A DNA stretch of 64,000 nucleotides from Micromonospora chokoriensis (GCF_000718555.1 NZ_JOAN01000002.1:124001-188000); one strand, 5' to 3'. Shown: positions 9,340 to 18,278, counted from the stretch's first letter. A program made the numbers and translations. Notes: a model not told the origin generated them from the sequence alone.

Positions 9340-9562
9340 GACTTCCCCACCACAGGGAGTACGGGGCCAGTAACGAGCGATGCAGCGATGCGAGCGCTCA
9401 CATCGAAGCCCTACCGAAGGCAAAACGATGAATTGCATTGACGGTCAGCATGGAGCTCGGAAGTCGAACCCACGGAATCGCGCATAAACCAATTCGGGCA
9501 TGCTGCGGTAGCCCTGACGACTGGCGCGTGGAATCTCCGTCGGGTCAATTTCGTCAAGCAAT

Positions 9563-11077
9563 TCAACCGCCAGTCGCCAACATCCCGTCGACTCGCCGGG
9601 GAATGGTGACGTACTCGTCGCGCAACTCCTCGGGGAGGATCCAGGCCGGAGCATCCTGCCATGCCAGCGGGCGGAGGAACCGTCGGATCGACGTGGCGCC
9701 CACCGATGTGTGCACGGCGTTCGTCGACGGCCAGGGTCCGCCGTGGTGCTGGGCCCACGACACGCGGACACCGGTGGGGTACCCGTCGAAGACGATGCGA
9801 CCCGCGCGGGCGGCGAGCCCGTCGACCAGGCGACGCACCACGTCGGCGTCGTCCCCCGGTCCGGAATGAAGCGAGCCGGTCAGCGACGGCGGAACAGTGG
9901 CCAGCGCGACGTCGAGTTCGGCGGCGTCGCCATAGCGGACCACGACCAGGAGCGGGCCGAAGCACTCGTCGGCGATCTCAGCGGTCAGGCCGGACAGGCC
10001 GACCTCCAGGAGGGTTGGGGCGACGGTGAAGCCCACGCCAGGGTCGACCTCAGGCCGCGCCGTGACCCGAGCGCCGGCCCGCTCGAACTCCGTGGCCCGG
10101 TCCTCGTACGCGTCGCGGATGCGCTCGTTGAGCAGGACCGCGCCGCCCGCCGAGGCGACTCGTGCCCGCAGCGCGTCGACCAGGTGGTCACCGCCCGGGT
10201 CCGCCGGGATGAACGCCAGGCCGGGCTTGGTGCACAGCTGACCGCCCGAGTTGGTGAAGGAGCCGAACAGTCCCTCGGCGATCTGGTCACCCCGGTCGGC
10301 AGCCGCGTCGGGCAGGACGACGATCGGGTTCACGCTGCTCAGCTCGGCGTACAGGGGGATGGGATCGGGCCGTTCGTCGATGGCCGCCTGGATGGCGCGG
10401 GCGGCGCCGACCGAGCCGGTCAGGGCGGCCGCGCGGATCGCCGGGTGGCGCACCAGCGCCCGGCCGGCCTGCTCCCCGTACACGATCGCGATGACCCCCT
10501 CGGGCCCGCCGCGCTCGCGGATGGCCGACTCGATCGCGGCGGCCGAGGCGTGCGAGGTCAGCGGGTGCGACGGGTGGGCCTTCAGAATCGTCGGGCAGCC
10601 GGCGGCGAGCGCGGCGGCGGTGTCACCGCCGGCGACCGAGAAGGCGAACGGGAAGTTGCTGGCTCCGAAGACGGCGACCGGCCCGAGGGGTACGAGCATC
10701 CGCCGCAGGTCCGGGCCGCGTCCGAGCGGGGTGTCGGCGGCATGGTCGATGGCCGCTTCGAGGTACGCCCCGTCGCGCAGCACCTCGCCGAACATCCGGA
10801 ACTGGACCGCGGCCCGGGTCAGTTCCTGGTCGAGCCGTGCGTGGCTCAGCCCGGTCTCCGCCTCGGCGGCGGCGATCAGGTCGACCCGGCGCGACTCCAG
10901 TGACGCGGCGATCGCGTCCAGCAGTTCTGCCCGGCCGAGCCGCCCGAGGGCGGCCAACCACTGCGCCGCCCGGGACGCCTGAGCGGCGATCACCTCCAGC
11001 CGAGACTCGTCGGTCTCGGTGAGATCCGTCGCGCGACGCTGACCGTCGCGCGGATCGACAGTGATGACCACGTTCAC
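9563..11077 (-). CDS. 2,5-dioxovalerate (2-oxoglutarate semialdehyde) dehydrogenase, NADP-type ALDH
   Basis: This 504-residue aldehyde dehydrogenase has the general-base glutamate at about residue 245 (YAELSSVNP) and the catalytic cysteine at about 282 (NSGGQLCTKPG), a pattern typical of the KGSADH subfamily. The cofactor-binding segment reads GPVAVFGASNFPFAF. I chose the GTG at 11077, because GGAGAGGA lies at correct spacing and the GTGA overlaps the stop of the upstream FAH-family gene by 4 bp. It should oxidise 2-oxoglutarate semialdehyde to 2-oxoglutarate, the last step of non-phosphorylative pentose or hydroxyproline/glucarate catabolism. Operon partners favour the pentose role. Confidence 0.88.
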   Translation of the reverse strand: MNVVITVDPRDGQRRATDLTETDESRLEVIAAQASRAAQWLAALGRLGRAELLDAIAASLESRRVDLIAAAEAETGLSHARLDQELTRAAVQFRMFGEVLRDGAYLEAAIDHAADTPLGRGPDLRRMLVPLGPVAVFGASNFPFAFSVAGGDTAAALAAGCPTILKAHPSHPLTSHASAAAIESAIRERGGPEGVIAIVYGEQAGRALVRHPAIRAAALTGSVGAARAIQAAIDERPDPIPLYAELSSVNPIVVLPDAAADRGDQIAEGLFGSFTNSGGQLCTKPGLAFIPADPGGDHLVDALRARVASAGGAVLLNERIRDAYEDRATEFERAGARVTARPEVDPGVGFTVAPTLLEVGLSGLTAEIADECFGPLLVVVRYGDAAELDVALATVPPSLTGSLHSGPGDDADVVRRLVDGLAARAGRIVFDGYPTGVRVSWAQHHGGPWPSTNAVHTSVGATSIRRFLRPLAWQDAPAWILPEELRDEYVTIPRRVDGMLATGG

Positions 11078-12285
11078 AGCAGTCCTCTCCTCACCAGATT
11101 GCCCATGAGATCGCGGACGCCGAAGTGCCAGGGCTCGCACTCCTCCGCGTGCCGCACCCGGTTGACCAGGGTGCCGAGCGCCGGGCAGCTGATCCGTACC
11201 ACGTCGTCGACCTTGTGGGTGAAACCCTCACCGGGGCGGTCCCGGTCCTGGATCGGCGCGAACATGGTGCCGAGCATCAGGGCGGCGCCGTCGGGGTAGC
11301 GGTGGTGCGGGCCGATCATCTGCCGCACCAGCTCCTCCGGGTCGCGCGACATCTGCGTCATCTCCGAGACCGCCTCCAAGTGGAAGCCGTCCACGCCACG
11401 GACCTCCAGGCGCACCTCGAGTTCGCGGACCTGATCCATCCCGAACCGATCGTCGAAGAGCCGGATCAGCGGGCCGAGCGCGCAGGAGGCGTTGTTGTCC
11501 TTCGCCAGGGGGAGCAGGAGCGCCGAGCGGCCCTCGATGTCGCGCAGGTTCACGTCGTTGCCGAGGGTGGCGCCGACGATCCGGCCGCTGGACGCGACGA
11601 TGAGCGTGACCTCGGGCTCCGGGTTGTTCCAGGTCGACGCGGCGAGCACGCCGACCGGAACGGCCGTGCCGACGGCGGAGAGGATCTGCCCCTTGGTGAA
11701 GATCTCGGCGTCCGGGCCGATCCCCACCTCCAGGTACTGACTCCACATGCCCTCGGCGACCAGCAACGACTTGAGCCGCTCTGCCTCCGCCGAGCCGGCC
11801 TCCAGGCTGTGCAGGTCGACACCGATGTCGGCGAGCATGCGGCGACGAATGTCGGCGGCCAGCGCCAGGTCTCCCCGTGCCCGCTCCTCGATCACGCGTT
11901 CGATCATCGAGATGGGGAAGGTCACGCCGGCTGCCTTGAGCGCCTGAAGGTCGACCGGGGCGAGCAACCAGGGCCGGGTGCGGTCCCGGGTCGCGGCCCC
12001 CGTGTTGGCAAGTATCTCCCCGAAGTCGCCCACCCGTGTGCCGTCGAGCCCGGCCACCGTCGCGGCGGGATCGGGCAGCTCGCAGATGTCCCGGACGGTC
12101 GGGAACCGGTGGCTGATGTCGATGACCTCGCCGTCGCGAACGGTCACTGGCGAGGGGCCGTCGCCGGACGGATCCCAGATCCGGCCGATGAGGACACTGT
12201 GCTCGACATCGTCCGGCAACGCCTCGGCGGCAGTCCCGGCCCACTGCGCGCCCGCGGCCCGTCCCCGGGGCCGAGGCACCGTCAT
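11074..12285 (-). CDS. Fumarylacetoacetate-hydrolase-family protein, probable 2-keto-3-deoxypentonate dehydratase
   Basis: The 403-residue protein has an FAH fold. The metal-ligand pattern is visible as NNPEPEVTLIV (two Glu) and GNDVNLRDIEG (Asp). The N-terminal extension before VLIGRIWDP is typical of the long FAH proteins found with sugar-acid genes. In archaeal and bacterial pentose pathways a family member dehydrates 2-keto-3-deoxy-arabinonate/xylonate to 2-oxoglutarate semialdehyde, the substrate of the next gene, which it overlaps by 4 bp. The IlvD gene at position 1 supplies the preceding step. The reaction is inferred from context; hydrolysis of another acylpyruvate remains possible. 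The ATG at 12285 has only a weak ribosome site. Confidence 0.8.
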   Translation of the reverse strand: MTVPRPRGRAAGAQWAGTAAEALPDDVEHSVLIGRIWDPSGDGPSPVTVRDGEVIDISHRFPTVRDICELPDPAATVAGLDGTRVGDFGEILANTGAATRDRTRPWLLAPVDLQALKAAGVTFPISMIERVIEERARGDLALAADIRRRMLADIGVDLHSLEAGSAEAERLKSLLVAEGMWSQYLEVGIGPDAEIFTKGQILSAVGTAVPVGVLAASTWNNPEPEVTLIVASSGRIVGATLGNDVNLRDIEGRSALLLPLAKDNNASCALGPLIRLFDDRFGMDQVRELEVRLEVRGVDGFHLEAVSEMTQMSRDPEELVRQMIGPHHRYPDGAALMLGTMFAPIQDRDRPGEGFTHKVDDVVRISCPALGTLVNRVRHAEECEPWHFGVRDLMGNLVRRGLL

Positions 12286-12366
12286 GAGCCGCTCGCCGGG
12301 TCGAAGTGAGAGCGGTCATTACCCATCGGTACTCCACTGTTGCGAGTCAGGGTCACGCGGAGGAAA

Positions 12367-12445
12367 TTGCAACGAGCGTAGCGCTATGTGCAACGGTGTC
12401 AAGCGGTGATTGCGCATCGCGTCAGCTACATTGCACAATATGCAA
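12367..12445. promoter_or_regulatory. Putative IclR operator cluster in divergent promoter region
   Basis: TTGCA-CAATA-TGCAA at 12431-12445 is a perfect 5+5 inverted repeat with a 5-bp centre, typical in size for IclR-family sites. TTGCAA recurs at 12367-12372 and GTGCAAC at 12389-12394. The cluster lies between the divergent FAH-family and IclR genes, so it could control both. An in-frame ATG inside it (12445) would place the operator in coding DNA, one reason to prefer the later TTG start. Confidence 0.5.
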
Positions 12446-12486
12446 TGACAGCGACGGCGCTGCCCGTCGCGCGAGGGGAGCCAGCC

Positions 12487-13278
12487 TTGGCGCAATCGAT
12501 TCGCCGCGCGATCGACCTCATCCGTCGATCCGCGGAGCACCCGCTGTCCCTTACGGAGGCTGCGGACGTGCTCGGCGTCCACAAGTCCACAGCCCTGCGA
12601 ATCCTGCAGACACTAGAGTCCGCGCGCTTCGTCCGCCGGACCGGCGCGGGCACCTACGTGCTCGGCAGCGGGCTGATCGAGTTGTCCGAGCTCGCGCTCG
12701 GCTCGATGGACCTGCGCCAACCCGCTGCCGCACACCTGCGGGCACTGCAACGCGAGACCGGCCACACCGTGCACCTGGCGCAGTTGACCGGCGACGAGAT
12801 CATCTACATCGACAAGGTGGACAGCCCGGCGTTCGACGCCGTCAAGCTGCCGTCACGGGTGGGACGCGCGGTGTCGGTCTACGCGAGCGCCGTCGGCAAG
12901 ACGATCCTGGCCTACCTTCCCCGGGAGGAACGCGACCGTCTCCTCTCCCCCGTCGTCTTCGAGAGATTCACCGACACCACCTTCACCGACCACGACGCCC
13001 TCGAAGCCGAACTCACCCGCATCCACGAGCGCGGCTGGGCCACCGACAACGGCGAGCACGACGCGTACGTGAAGTGCGTGGCCGCGCCGGTCAGGGATTC
13101 GCGGGGGCGGGTCATCGCCGCCGCCTCGATCACGGCGATCGAGGTCATCGCAAACCTCGACCAGCTAAAGAGCAACCTCCCGCTCCTCCTGGAGACCGCC
13201 AACCAGATCTCGTACGAGCTCGGCTACGCGCCGCCGTCCTCGACGAACCCGGACGGTGACGGCCACCCCGCGACCTGA
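12487..13278 (+). CDS. IclR-family transcriptional regulator
   Basis: The 263-residue protein has an N-terminal winged helix (LSLTEAADVLGVHKSTALRI) and a C-terminal IclR effector domain (GRAVSVYASAVGKTILAYLP). I chose the TTG at 12487 because GAGGGGAG lies 6 bp before it and the protein then begins right at the HTH domain, as usual for the family. The ATG at 12445 would add 14 residues without a ribosome site. It is divergent from the FAH-family/dehydrogenase operon and probably represses it until a pathway intermediate appears. The effector is unknown. Confidence 0.9.
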   Translation: MAQSIRRAIDLIRRSAEHPLSLTEAADVLGVHKSTALRILQTLESARFVRRTGAGTYVLGSGLIELSELALGSMDLRQPAAAHLRALQRETGHTVHLAQLTGDEIIYIDKVDSPAFDAVKLPSRVGRAVSVYASAVGKTILAYLPREERDRLLSPVVFERFTDTTFTDHDALEAELTRIHERGWATDNGEHDAYVKCVAAPVRDSRGRVIAAASITAIEVIANLDQLKSNLPLLLETANQISYELGYAPPSSTNPDGDGHPAT

Positions 13279-13436
13279 CCGCGCGCGTCCCGGGCGATCA
13301 ATGCGCTGCCCGGCACGGGGCACGGCGGCGACACGATCAGGGGACCCGCTCGCTGCCCAACGCACCGATTGCCCGGTTTAACCCTAATCTCGACACGTTC
13401 ATGTTCGCCTCAGCACGGCAACCACGGAGCGTGACG

Positions 13437-14330
13437 ATGAGCGCGATGCCCCGACGTCAGTTCGTCAGACTCTCCGGGACCGCCGGCGCCACCGGGCTCC
13501 TGGGCCTGGTCGGCGCAGACCGGGCGTTGGCCGACGCAGGCCCGACCCCCGAGCCGTCCCCCACGACACCTGGCAGCCCCGGTGCCGCGGCCTGCCCCAC
13601 GCCCTCGGCCCTGTGCGGCTTCCCCACCGACACCGGCGGCAGGTACGACCTGTGGGACCGGGTCCAGGTGTGTGAGGGCACCAAGACCGGTCCACCGTTT
13701 CCGCAGTGCCTGCGGACGACCCCCACGTACGTCATCCTCAATGGAGGATCGGGGTCGAACCACGACTTCCTGCTTGTCCCCAGTTGCCGGATCAGTGGCA
13801 TCGAGTGTCCGTTCATCACCACCGCCAACGCGCCGAACTACTGGCTGGAGGCGTGGAACAACGCGCAACCGGGGCAGCCGGGGCACGTCGTCTACCCGCA
13901 CATCGGGCTGGGCATCAACTCAGCCGACCCGATGATCCGCCAGCAGGACCAACTCCACATCCACCTCGCCGGCATCCACTCGGGCATCCAGACGCAACTG
14001 AACAACCACGACAGCGTGATCAGCAACAACCCGGCACGGTGGCGCAACCAGATCGTGCCGATCTGGGGTCTGACGAGCACCGGCCAGCCAGCCCCCCGCT
14101 CGTACCGTGTGCTCCATGTCGGGAACCTGAACGGAAACCTCTTCCGACTCCTGCTGGACAGTGTGGTGCAACCGACCGGAGCGACCATGGCAGCGCAGAT
14201 ACTCGCCGTGACACCTCGCCTGATCGGCAGCGGCGGGTTCTACGTCCTCAACAGCGAACCCGGCCTGCCCGTCCCGGCCGGTCAACCGGGCGGCACCGGC
14301 ACCGTCGACTTCCTGCTCGCGTACGCCTGA
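13437..14330 (+). CDS. cdh: Tat-exported CDP-diacylglycerol pyrophosphatase (Cdh family)
   Basis: The 297-residue protein matches CDP-diacylglycerol pyrophosphatases of the HIT-like superfamily, which hydrolyse CDP-diacylglycerol to phosphatidate and CMP. Signatures are HDFLLVP, WLEAWNNAQ, GLGINSAD and the histidine motif QLHIHLAGIH at about residues 172-181. The N-terminus PRRQFVRLSG is a twin-arginine motif followed by a hydrophobic stretch and an ADAG cleavage region, so export is expected. I chose the ATG at 13437, with GGAG 7 bp upstream. A Pro/Thr/Ser-rich linker precedes the catalytic domain. It stands alone, without an obvious lipid operon. Confidence 0.85.
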   Translation: MSAMPRRQFVRLSGTAGATGLLGLVGADRALADAGPTPEPSPTTPGSPGAAACPTPSALCGFPTDTGGRYDLWDRVQVCEGTKTGPPFPQCLRTTPTYVILNGGSGSNHDFLLVPSCRISGIECPFITTANAPNYWLEAWNNAQPGQPGHVVYPHIGLGINSADPMIRQQDQLHIHLAGIHSGIQTQLNNHDSVISNNPARWRNQIVPIWGLTSTGQPAPRSYRVLHVGNLNGNLFRLLLDSVVQPTGATMAAQILAVTPRLIGSGGFYVLNSEPGLPVPAGQPGGTGTVDFLLAYA

Positions 14331-14382
14331 GGGCTCACCGTCATCGCAGCAGCGCCAGCCGGTCGATGATGGAGTTTCGCAG

Positions 14383-14580
14383 GTCCGCTGGCCAGGGGAA
14401 CAGTGGTGTCGCTTCGGCATCTTCGCCGCTCTTTTCACCCTGCTCGCGGTCAGGCCGCGGCAAACGGCCGGCGTCTGGGAGATCGTGCTCGTCGGCAAGG
14501 CCGCTCTCGTCGTGTTCGGCGCGACGATCGGAGACGTCCCCGAGGCCCGCCTGTCGGCCGGCGTGGCGTCCCGCGATCAC
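14383..14580 (+). pseudogene. Possible remnant of a small membrane-protein gene
   Basis: In the frame beginning near 14383 the translation includes WCRFGIFAALFTLLAVRP and VWEIVLVGKAALVVFGAT, two hydrophobic segments with protein-like composition and a strong GC3 bias. No start codon or ribosome site precedes them, and the sequence after 14580 reads as non-coding. This looks like the middle of a four-helix membrane protein that has lost both ends. No family can be named. Otherwise the interval 14331-14756 holds only the hairpin at 14639. Confidence 0.3.
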
Positions 14581-14638
14581 CAACCCGACCCGCTGACGGA
14601 GACGACAGTGCCCTCAGCGGTCCCGCTCCGGGGACGTC

Positions 14639-14678
14639 GGATCGCCCGTCGCCGTCATCCGACGGTGGCGGGCGATCC
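14639..14678. terminator. Strong bidirectional terminator hairpin
   Basis: An 18-bp stem with two G-U wobbles (arms 14639-14656 and 14661-14678) surrounds a 4-base loop. It lies 78 bp after the end of the minus-strand SMP-30-like gene and downstream of the plus-strand cdh gene, so it can separate the convergent genes. Confidence 0.75.
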
Positions 14679-14756
14679 GACTGCTCAGTATCGAGGGAAC
14701 GAGCCCCATTGCTTGACGGCGTACGACTCGCCCCGCCCAGCAGGCGGCGTGACGGG

Positions 14757-15755
14757 TCAGCGCAGTGGCAGGGTGGCCAGCGCCAGGTTGGGGTCGACGC
14801 CGGTGGTGTACGCGGCGCTGAGCACGTAGACGGTGCGGCCGCGCACAGCCACCGAGGTCGGGTTCTGGAGCCCGTCGGCGGCGGTCATCAGCGTTCGGGA
14901 ACGGCCGGCAGCGTCGATGCTCACAAGCGTGTTCGGCCCGTTCAGCGCGGCGATGACCTGTTGGTCACCAACGAAGGCGAAGTCGTCGATGCCAACCAGG
15001 CCGGTCGCCACCACCCGGACGGGTCCGGGCCGGCCCTGCCGTACCGGAATGCGCAGCAGCGTGCCGTGGTCGAGGTTGGTCGCCCAGACCGCGCCGGCGC
15101 GTACCTTGATGCCGTTGGCGCCGAGGAAACCCGCCGCGGCCAGCTCGGGTGCCGACGACCAGACCTCGGCTTGGCCGCCTTCCAGGGGAACCGTCGAGAT
15201 CGTGCCAAGCACGGAGTCCGTGAGGTAGAACCTCTTCGCCTGCGCGTCGAACGCCAGGCCGTTGGGGAGCCCGTCGGCCGGCAGGGCGGCGATGCGGTGC
15301 GGGGCCCGACCGGGGCGGAGCCGGTACAGGCCGGTGGTCGCGGCATCGCCGCTCGCGTAGAGGAAATAGAGGGTGCCGTCGGTCATTCGGACGATGCCCG
15401 TGGTCAGCGCGAAGCTGAGGACCGGCGTGTTGACGCCGCCGTCGGCTGGTGCCGGCAGGGTCGCCAGGATCCGCGTCCCGCCGGACGGGGTGACCGCGGC
15501 GACCTGTCGGGCGGCCGCGAAGGTGACGTAGGTGGTGCCGTCCGGGCCGACCGCGATGTTCTCCGGCATCTGCCCCTTCGTCAGATCGAAGTGGACCGCG
15601 ATCCGCGACGGCACCGACGCGGCCGACGCTCGGGCCGGCCCGACGGTGAGGGCCGGTGCGGTCGCGGCCGGTGCGGCGCTCGACGGTACGACCGTCACGA
15701 CGCCGATCCCCGCTGCTGCGAGTGCCACTGCGAGGGTCATTGTTCTCTTACGCAT
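14757..15755 (-). CDS. Secreted SMP-30/gluconolactonase-like beta-propeller protein
   Basis: The 332-residue protein has a signal peptide (MRKRTMTLAVALAAAGIGVV, cut near PSSAAPA) and repeated propeller strands such as PENIAVGPDGTTYV, LPNGLAFDAQAKRF and GANGIKVRAGAVW. These resemble SMP-30/LRE-type and NHL-type six-bladed propellers. An AAGGACA ribosome site precedes the ATG. An enzymatic lactonase role would need metal ligands that I cannot place with confidence, so the function is open: lactone hydrolysis or an extracellular binding role. It is followed by the hairpin at 14639 and preceded by a same-strand HTH regulator 100 bp upstream, which may control it. Confidence 0.75.
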   Translation of the reverse strand: MRKRTMTLAVALAAAGIGVVTVVPSSAAPAATAPALTVGPARASAASVPSRIAVHFDLTKGQMPENIAVGPDGTTYVTFAAARQVAAVTPSGGTRILATLPAPADGGVNTPVLSFALTTGIVRMTDGTLYFLYASGDAATTGLYRLRPGRAPHRIAALPADGLPNGLAFDAQAKRFYLTDSVLGTISTVPLEGGQAEVWSSAPELAAAGFLGANGIKVRAGAVWATNLDHGTLLRIPVRQGRPGPVRVVATGLVGIDDFAFVGDQQVIAALNGPNTLVSIDAAGRSRTLMTAADGLQNPTSVAVRGRTVYVLSAAYTTGVDPNLALATLPLR

Positions 15756-15854
15756 TTCTGTCCTTACTCACGGTGTTGTTGATGGGCGTGAAGCGGGCAC
15801 GACGGGTCCGGCGCTCCTGGCGGAGCACCTCGTGTCGAGCCGATGGGGAAGGCG

Positions 15855-16742
15855 CTATTCGCGCCTGACGAGCGGCTGCGGAACACCGGCACGGGTGGTG
15901 ACGGCGCCATGCACGAGCAACGTCATCGCAGCGTGAGATGCCGAGCCGAGTTCGGTGGTGGCGACGACGACGCTCTGGCCGTCCTCGGTACGCAGGGTCT
16001 GCTGTGTCACGTCCATGGCACCGACCAGCGGGTGACGCATCTGGTAGATGGTGTCGCCGCCGGCCTTGACCCGGTGGTCGGCCCACATGGCGGCGAACTC
16101 CGGGCTCCGCACTGTCAACTCACCGACCAGCGCAGCCATCAGCGGATCGTCCGGGTGCTGCCCGGACGCCATCCGCAGCGTCGCCACCACCGCGCGGGCC
16201 TTGGTGGGCCAGTCCGCGTACAGGTCACGGGTGTGCGCGTCCAGGAACACCAGCCGGGCCATGTTCGGGTGCCGGTTCGGCCGCTGCGGGATCTCCGGGT
16301 CCAGGTGGCCGGCGAACAGGGCATGACCGGCGGTGTTCCAGGCCAGCACGTCGGCACGGCGACCGAGCACCACCACGGGTACGTCACCGAGCGCCGCGAC
16401 GAGCTGGCGTACCGCCGGGCTCACCCGCTCCGGTGCCGGGCGACGTACGGCGGGCCGACGGCGGGTTGCGGCCGCGAGCTCGCTCAGGTGACGGCGTTCC
16501 GCGTCGTCGAGCCGCAGTGCCCGGGCGAGCGCGTCGAGCACCTCGGGTGAGGCGTTCACGGCCTGCCCCTGCTCCAACCGTGAGTAGTACGAGACGCTCA
16601 CTCCGGCCAGCAGGGCCAACTCCTCCCGGCGCAGCCCTCGAACCCGGCGCCGCTCACCGTACGTCGCCACGCCGGTGTCCTCTGGCCTCAGCTGGGAGCG
16701 CCGGGCCTGGAGGAAATCACCGAGCTGTCCTCTCGCGTTCAT
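15855..16742 (-). CDS. XRE-type regulator with MmyB-like ligand-binding domain
   Basis: The 295-residue protein opens with an XRE helix-turn-helix containing RVRGLRREELALLAGVSVSYYSRLEQG, shown here only to name the motif: RRVRGLRREELA and SYYSRLEQG are diagnostic for the MmyB-like family. The C-terminal domain (VVVLGRRADVLAWNTAGHAL, then FAGHLDPE) is the MmyB ligand-binding PAS-like fold, which in structures binds fatty acids. I chose the ATG at 16742 (MNARGQLGDF); the longer frame adds 49 residues with no domain. It lies 100 bp upstream of the SMP-30-like gene. Such regulators often act on an adjacent oxidoreductase; none is adjacent here, so the target is unknown. Confidence 0.88.
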   Translation of the reverse strand: MNARGQLGDFLQARRSQLRPEDTGVATYGERRRVRGLRREELALLAGVSVSYYSRLEQGQAVNASPEVLDALARALRLDDAERRHLSELAAATRRRPAVRRPAPERVSPAVRQLVAALGDVPVVVLGRRADVLAWNTAGHALFAGHLDPEIPQRPNRHPNMARLVFLDAHTRDLYADWPTKARAVVATLRMASGQHPDDPLMAALVGELTVRSPEFAAMWADHRVKAGGDTIYQMRHPLVGAMDVTQQTLRTEDGQSVVVATTELGSASHAAMTLLVHGAVTTRAGVPQPLVRRE

Positions 16743-16842
16743 GACTCGAAGTATTGCGAGCCCTGCCCGCTCCAACCACTCCCTGCCAGGGGTAGGCACC
16801 GCATGCCGAGGCAGCCCGTACGCGTCGACGCGACCCGGGGTG

Positions 16843-17433
16843 TCAGCGGTCGGTGGCGCTGCCGGTGACAGCGCCAGCCCGCAGCCCATGATCGATGAAA
16901 TTGATCAACCAGGTGAAGCTCTCGTCGACGGACGTGTCGATCTGGAAACCGTCGGCCGCCTCCAGGGTCGCGAACCCGTGCAGGACGCTGCGCAGCATCC
17001 GCATGGCGTGGATCTGCTGGCCAGGGTCCAGTCGGTATCCACTCAGCATGGCCGCCCAGGAAGCGAGCACCCGCTCAGTGGCCGGGATGAGCGGGTCGTC
17101 GGGCCCGGTCGGGCGGGCGGTGTTGCCCGCCGCGTACCGGCCGGGGTGTTTCCGCACGTGGGTCCGCATCGCCTGCGCGCCCGCGACGAGCGCATCGCTG
17201 CCGGATCGGCCCTGGGTGGCGTCGCGGATGGCATCACCCATTTCTGTCATGGCCAGGATGGCGATGCGGTGGGCCAGGTCGGCCTGGCTGGTGACGTGCT
17301 TGTAGAGCGAGGGGGTCTTGATCCCGAGCCGTTCGGCGAGCAGGCCCATGCTGAGATTTTCGTAGCCGACCTCGTCGGCCAGCGCGGCTCCGGCCTCGGT
17401 GACCGACGCCGGGGTGAGACGGGCCTTAGGCAT
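16843..17433 (-). CDS. TetR/AcrR-family transcriptional regulator
   Basis: The 196-residue protein has the TetR helix-turn-helix at about residues 26-48 (LSMGLLAERLGIKTPSLYKH) and a helical effector domain with the WHG-type end typical of TetR_C_33. Its start overlaps the end of the alpha/beta hydrolase gene by 8 bp, so the two are translationally coupled. Two palindromes of the right size for TetR lie upstream of the hydrolase at 18279-18314. Autorepression of the hydrolase-tetR operon, perhaps relieved by the hydrolase substrate, is the simplest model. Confidence 0.92.
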   Translation of the reverse strand: MPKARLTPASVTEAGAALADEVGYENLSMGLLAERLGIKTPSLYKHVTSQADLAHRIAILAMTEMGDAIRDATQGRSGSDALVAGAQAMRTHVRKHPGRYAAGNTARPTGPDDPLIPATERVLASWAAMLSGYRLDPGQQIHAMRMLRSVLHGFATLEAADGFQIDTSVDESFTWLINFIDHGLRAGAVTGSATDR

Positions 17434-18262
17434 CGGTCAGCGTCCTGGCGAGGAAGGGCAGGGCCAGTGCGAGAACCTCGTCGGGCGTCTGAACGTGCGG
17501 GTAGTGGCCGGCGCCCTCGATGACGGCCAACTCGCCGAGCCCTTGCGGTAGGTCGGCGATGATGCGCTCACCCTCGGCGCGCGGGTCGGCCCAGTCGGGG
17601 TCGGCGCTGCCCTGGATAACCAGGACCGGGCAGGTGACGTTGGGCAGCTGTCGACCGGCGTCGGCCGGGCTGCTCTTGGACATCGCCTGAAGCACCGACA
17701 TCCGGCCGGGCTCACTCATCTTGGCCTCGATGCGCGCAAGCTCGCTGTGCCAGTCGGCGGGTTTGGTTGGGATTGCCACGTCCAGGTACTTCTTCCAGTT
17801 CGCGAGGCTTCCGCGCATGATGACCTGCGCCAGTTGAAGGTAGCCGGCCCGGAAGCGCTTCACCCGCACCAACCCGCCAAGGTCGAAGGACTGGGCGCGG
17901 GTGAACGGGGCCAGCTCGATGACACCGGCGATCACCTCGGGCGCAGTGGCGGCTGCGATCGTCGCGGCACCGCCGCTGATCGACTGACCAATGATCACGG
18001 CCGGGCCGCCGAGGTGGCGCACAACGGCGACGAGGTCGCCCGCGATGTCGGTGCGGCTGTAACCGTCCCAGCCGAGGCTGGAGTCGCCGGAGCCGCGGAT
18101 GTCGACGTTGGCGACCCGGTATCCGGCCGCGGCCAGAGCCGGAGCGATGAAGCGGTAGGAGTGTCGACTGTCGCCCATGCCGTGCGCCAGGACGACGAGT
18201 GGGCCCTCCCCGGTCACCTCGTAGGCGATGGTGTTGCCGGCGATGCGCAGGTTTTCAGTCAT
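17426..18262 (-). CDS. Alpha/beta hydrolase
   Basis: The 278-residue soluble protein has the full hydrolase pattern: oxyanion region LAHGMGDSRHSY, nucleophile Ser in IGQSISGG, acid Asp in GSADPDW and catalytic His in EGAGHYPH. It resembles haloalkane-dehalogenase/epoxide-hydrolase-like esterases, but no halide-binding pattern was recognised. It is first in an operon with the overlapping tetR gene. The substrate cannot be told; a small ester or lactone that also derepresses TetR would fit. The ATG at 18262 follows a GGAGAA sequence. Confidence 0.9.
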   Translation of the reverse strand: MTENLRIAGNTIAYEVTGEGPLVVLAHGMGDSRHSYRFIAPALAAAGYRVANVDIRGSGDSSLGWDGYSRTDIAGDLVAVVRHLGGPAVIIGQSISGGAATIAAATAPEVIAGVIELAPFTRAQSFDLGGLVRVKRFRAGYLQLAQVIMRGSLANWKKYLDVAIPTKPADWHSELARIEAKMSEPGRMSVLQAMSKSSPADAGRQLPNVTCPVLVIQGSADPDWADPRAEGERIIADLPQGLGELAVIEGAGHYPHVQTPDEVLALALPFLARTLTDA

Positions 18263-18278
18263 GATGTTCTCCAGGATC

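Noticed and set aside
14403..15782. Plus-strand 459-codon open frame opposite the SMP-30-like gene
   Set aside because: It has no recognisable domain, and the minus-strand gene has a signal peptide and propeller repeats.
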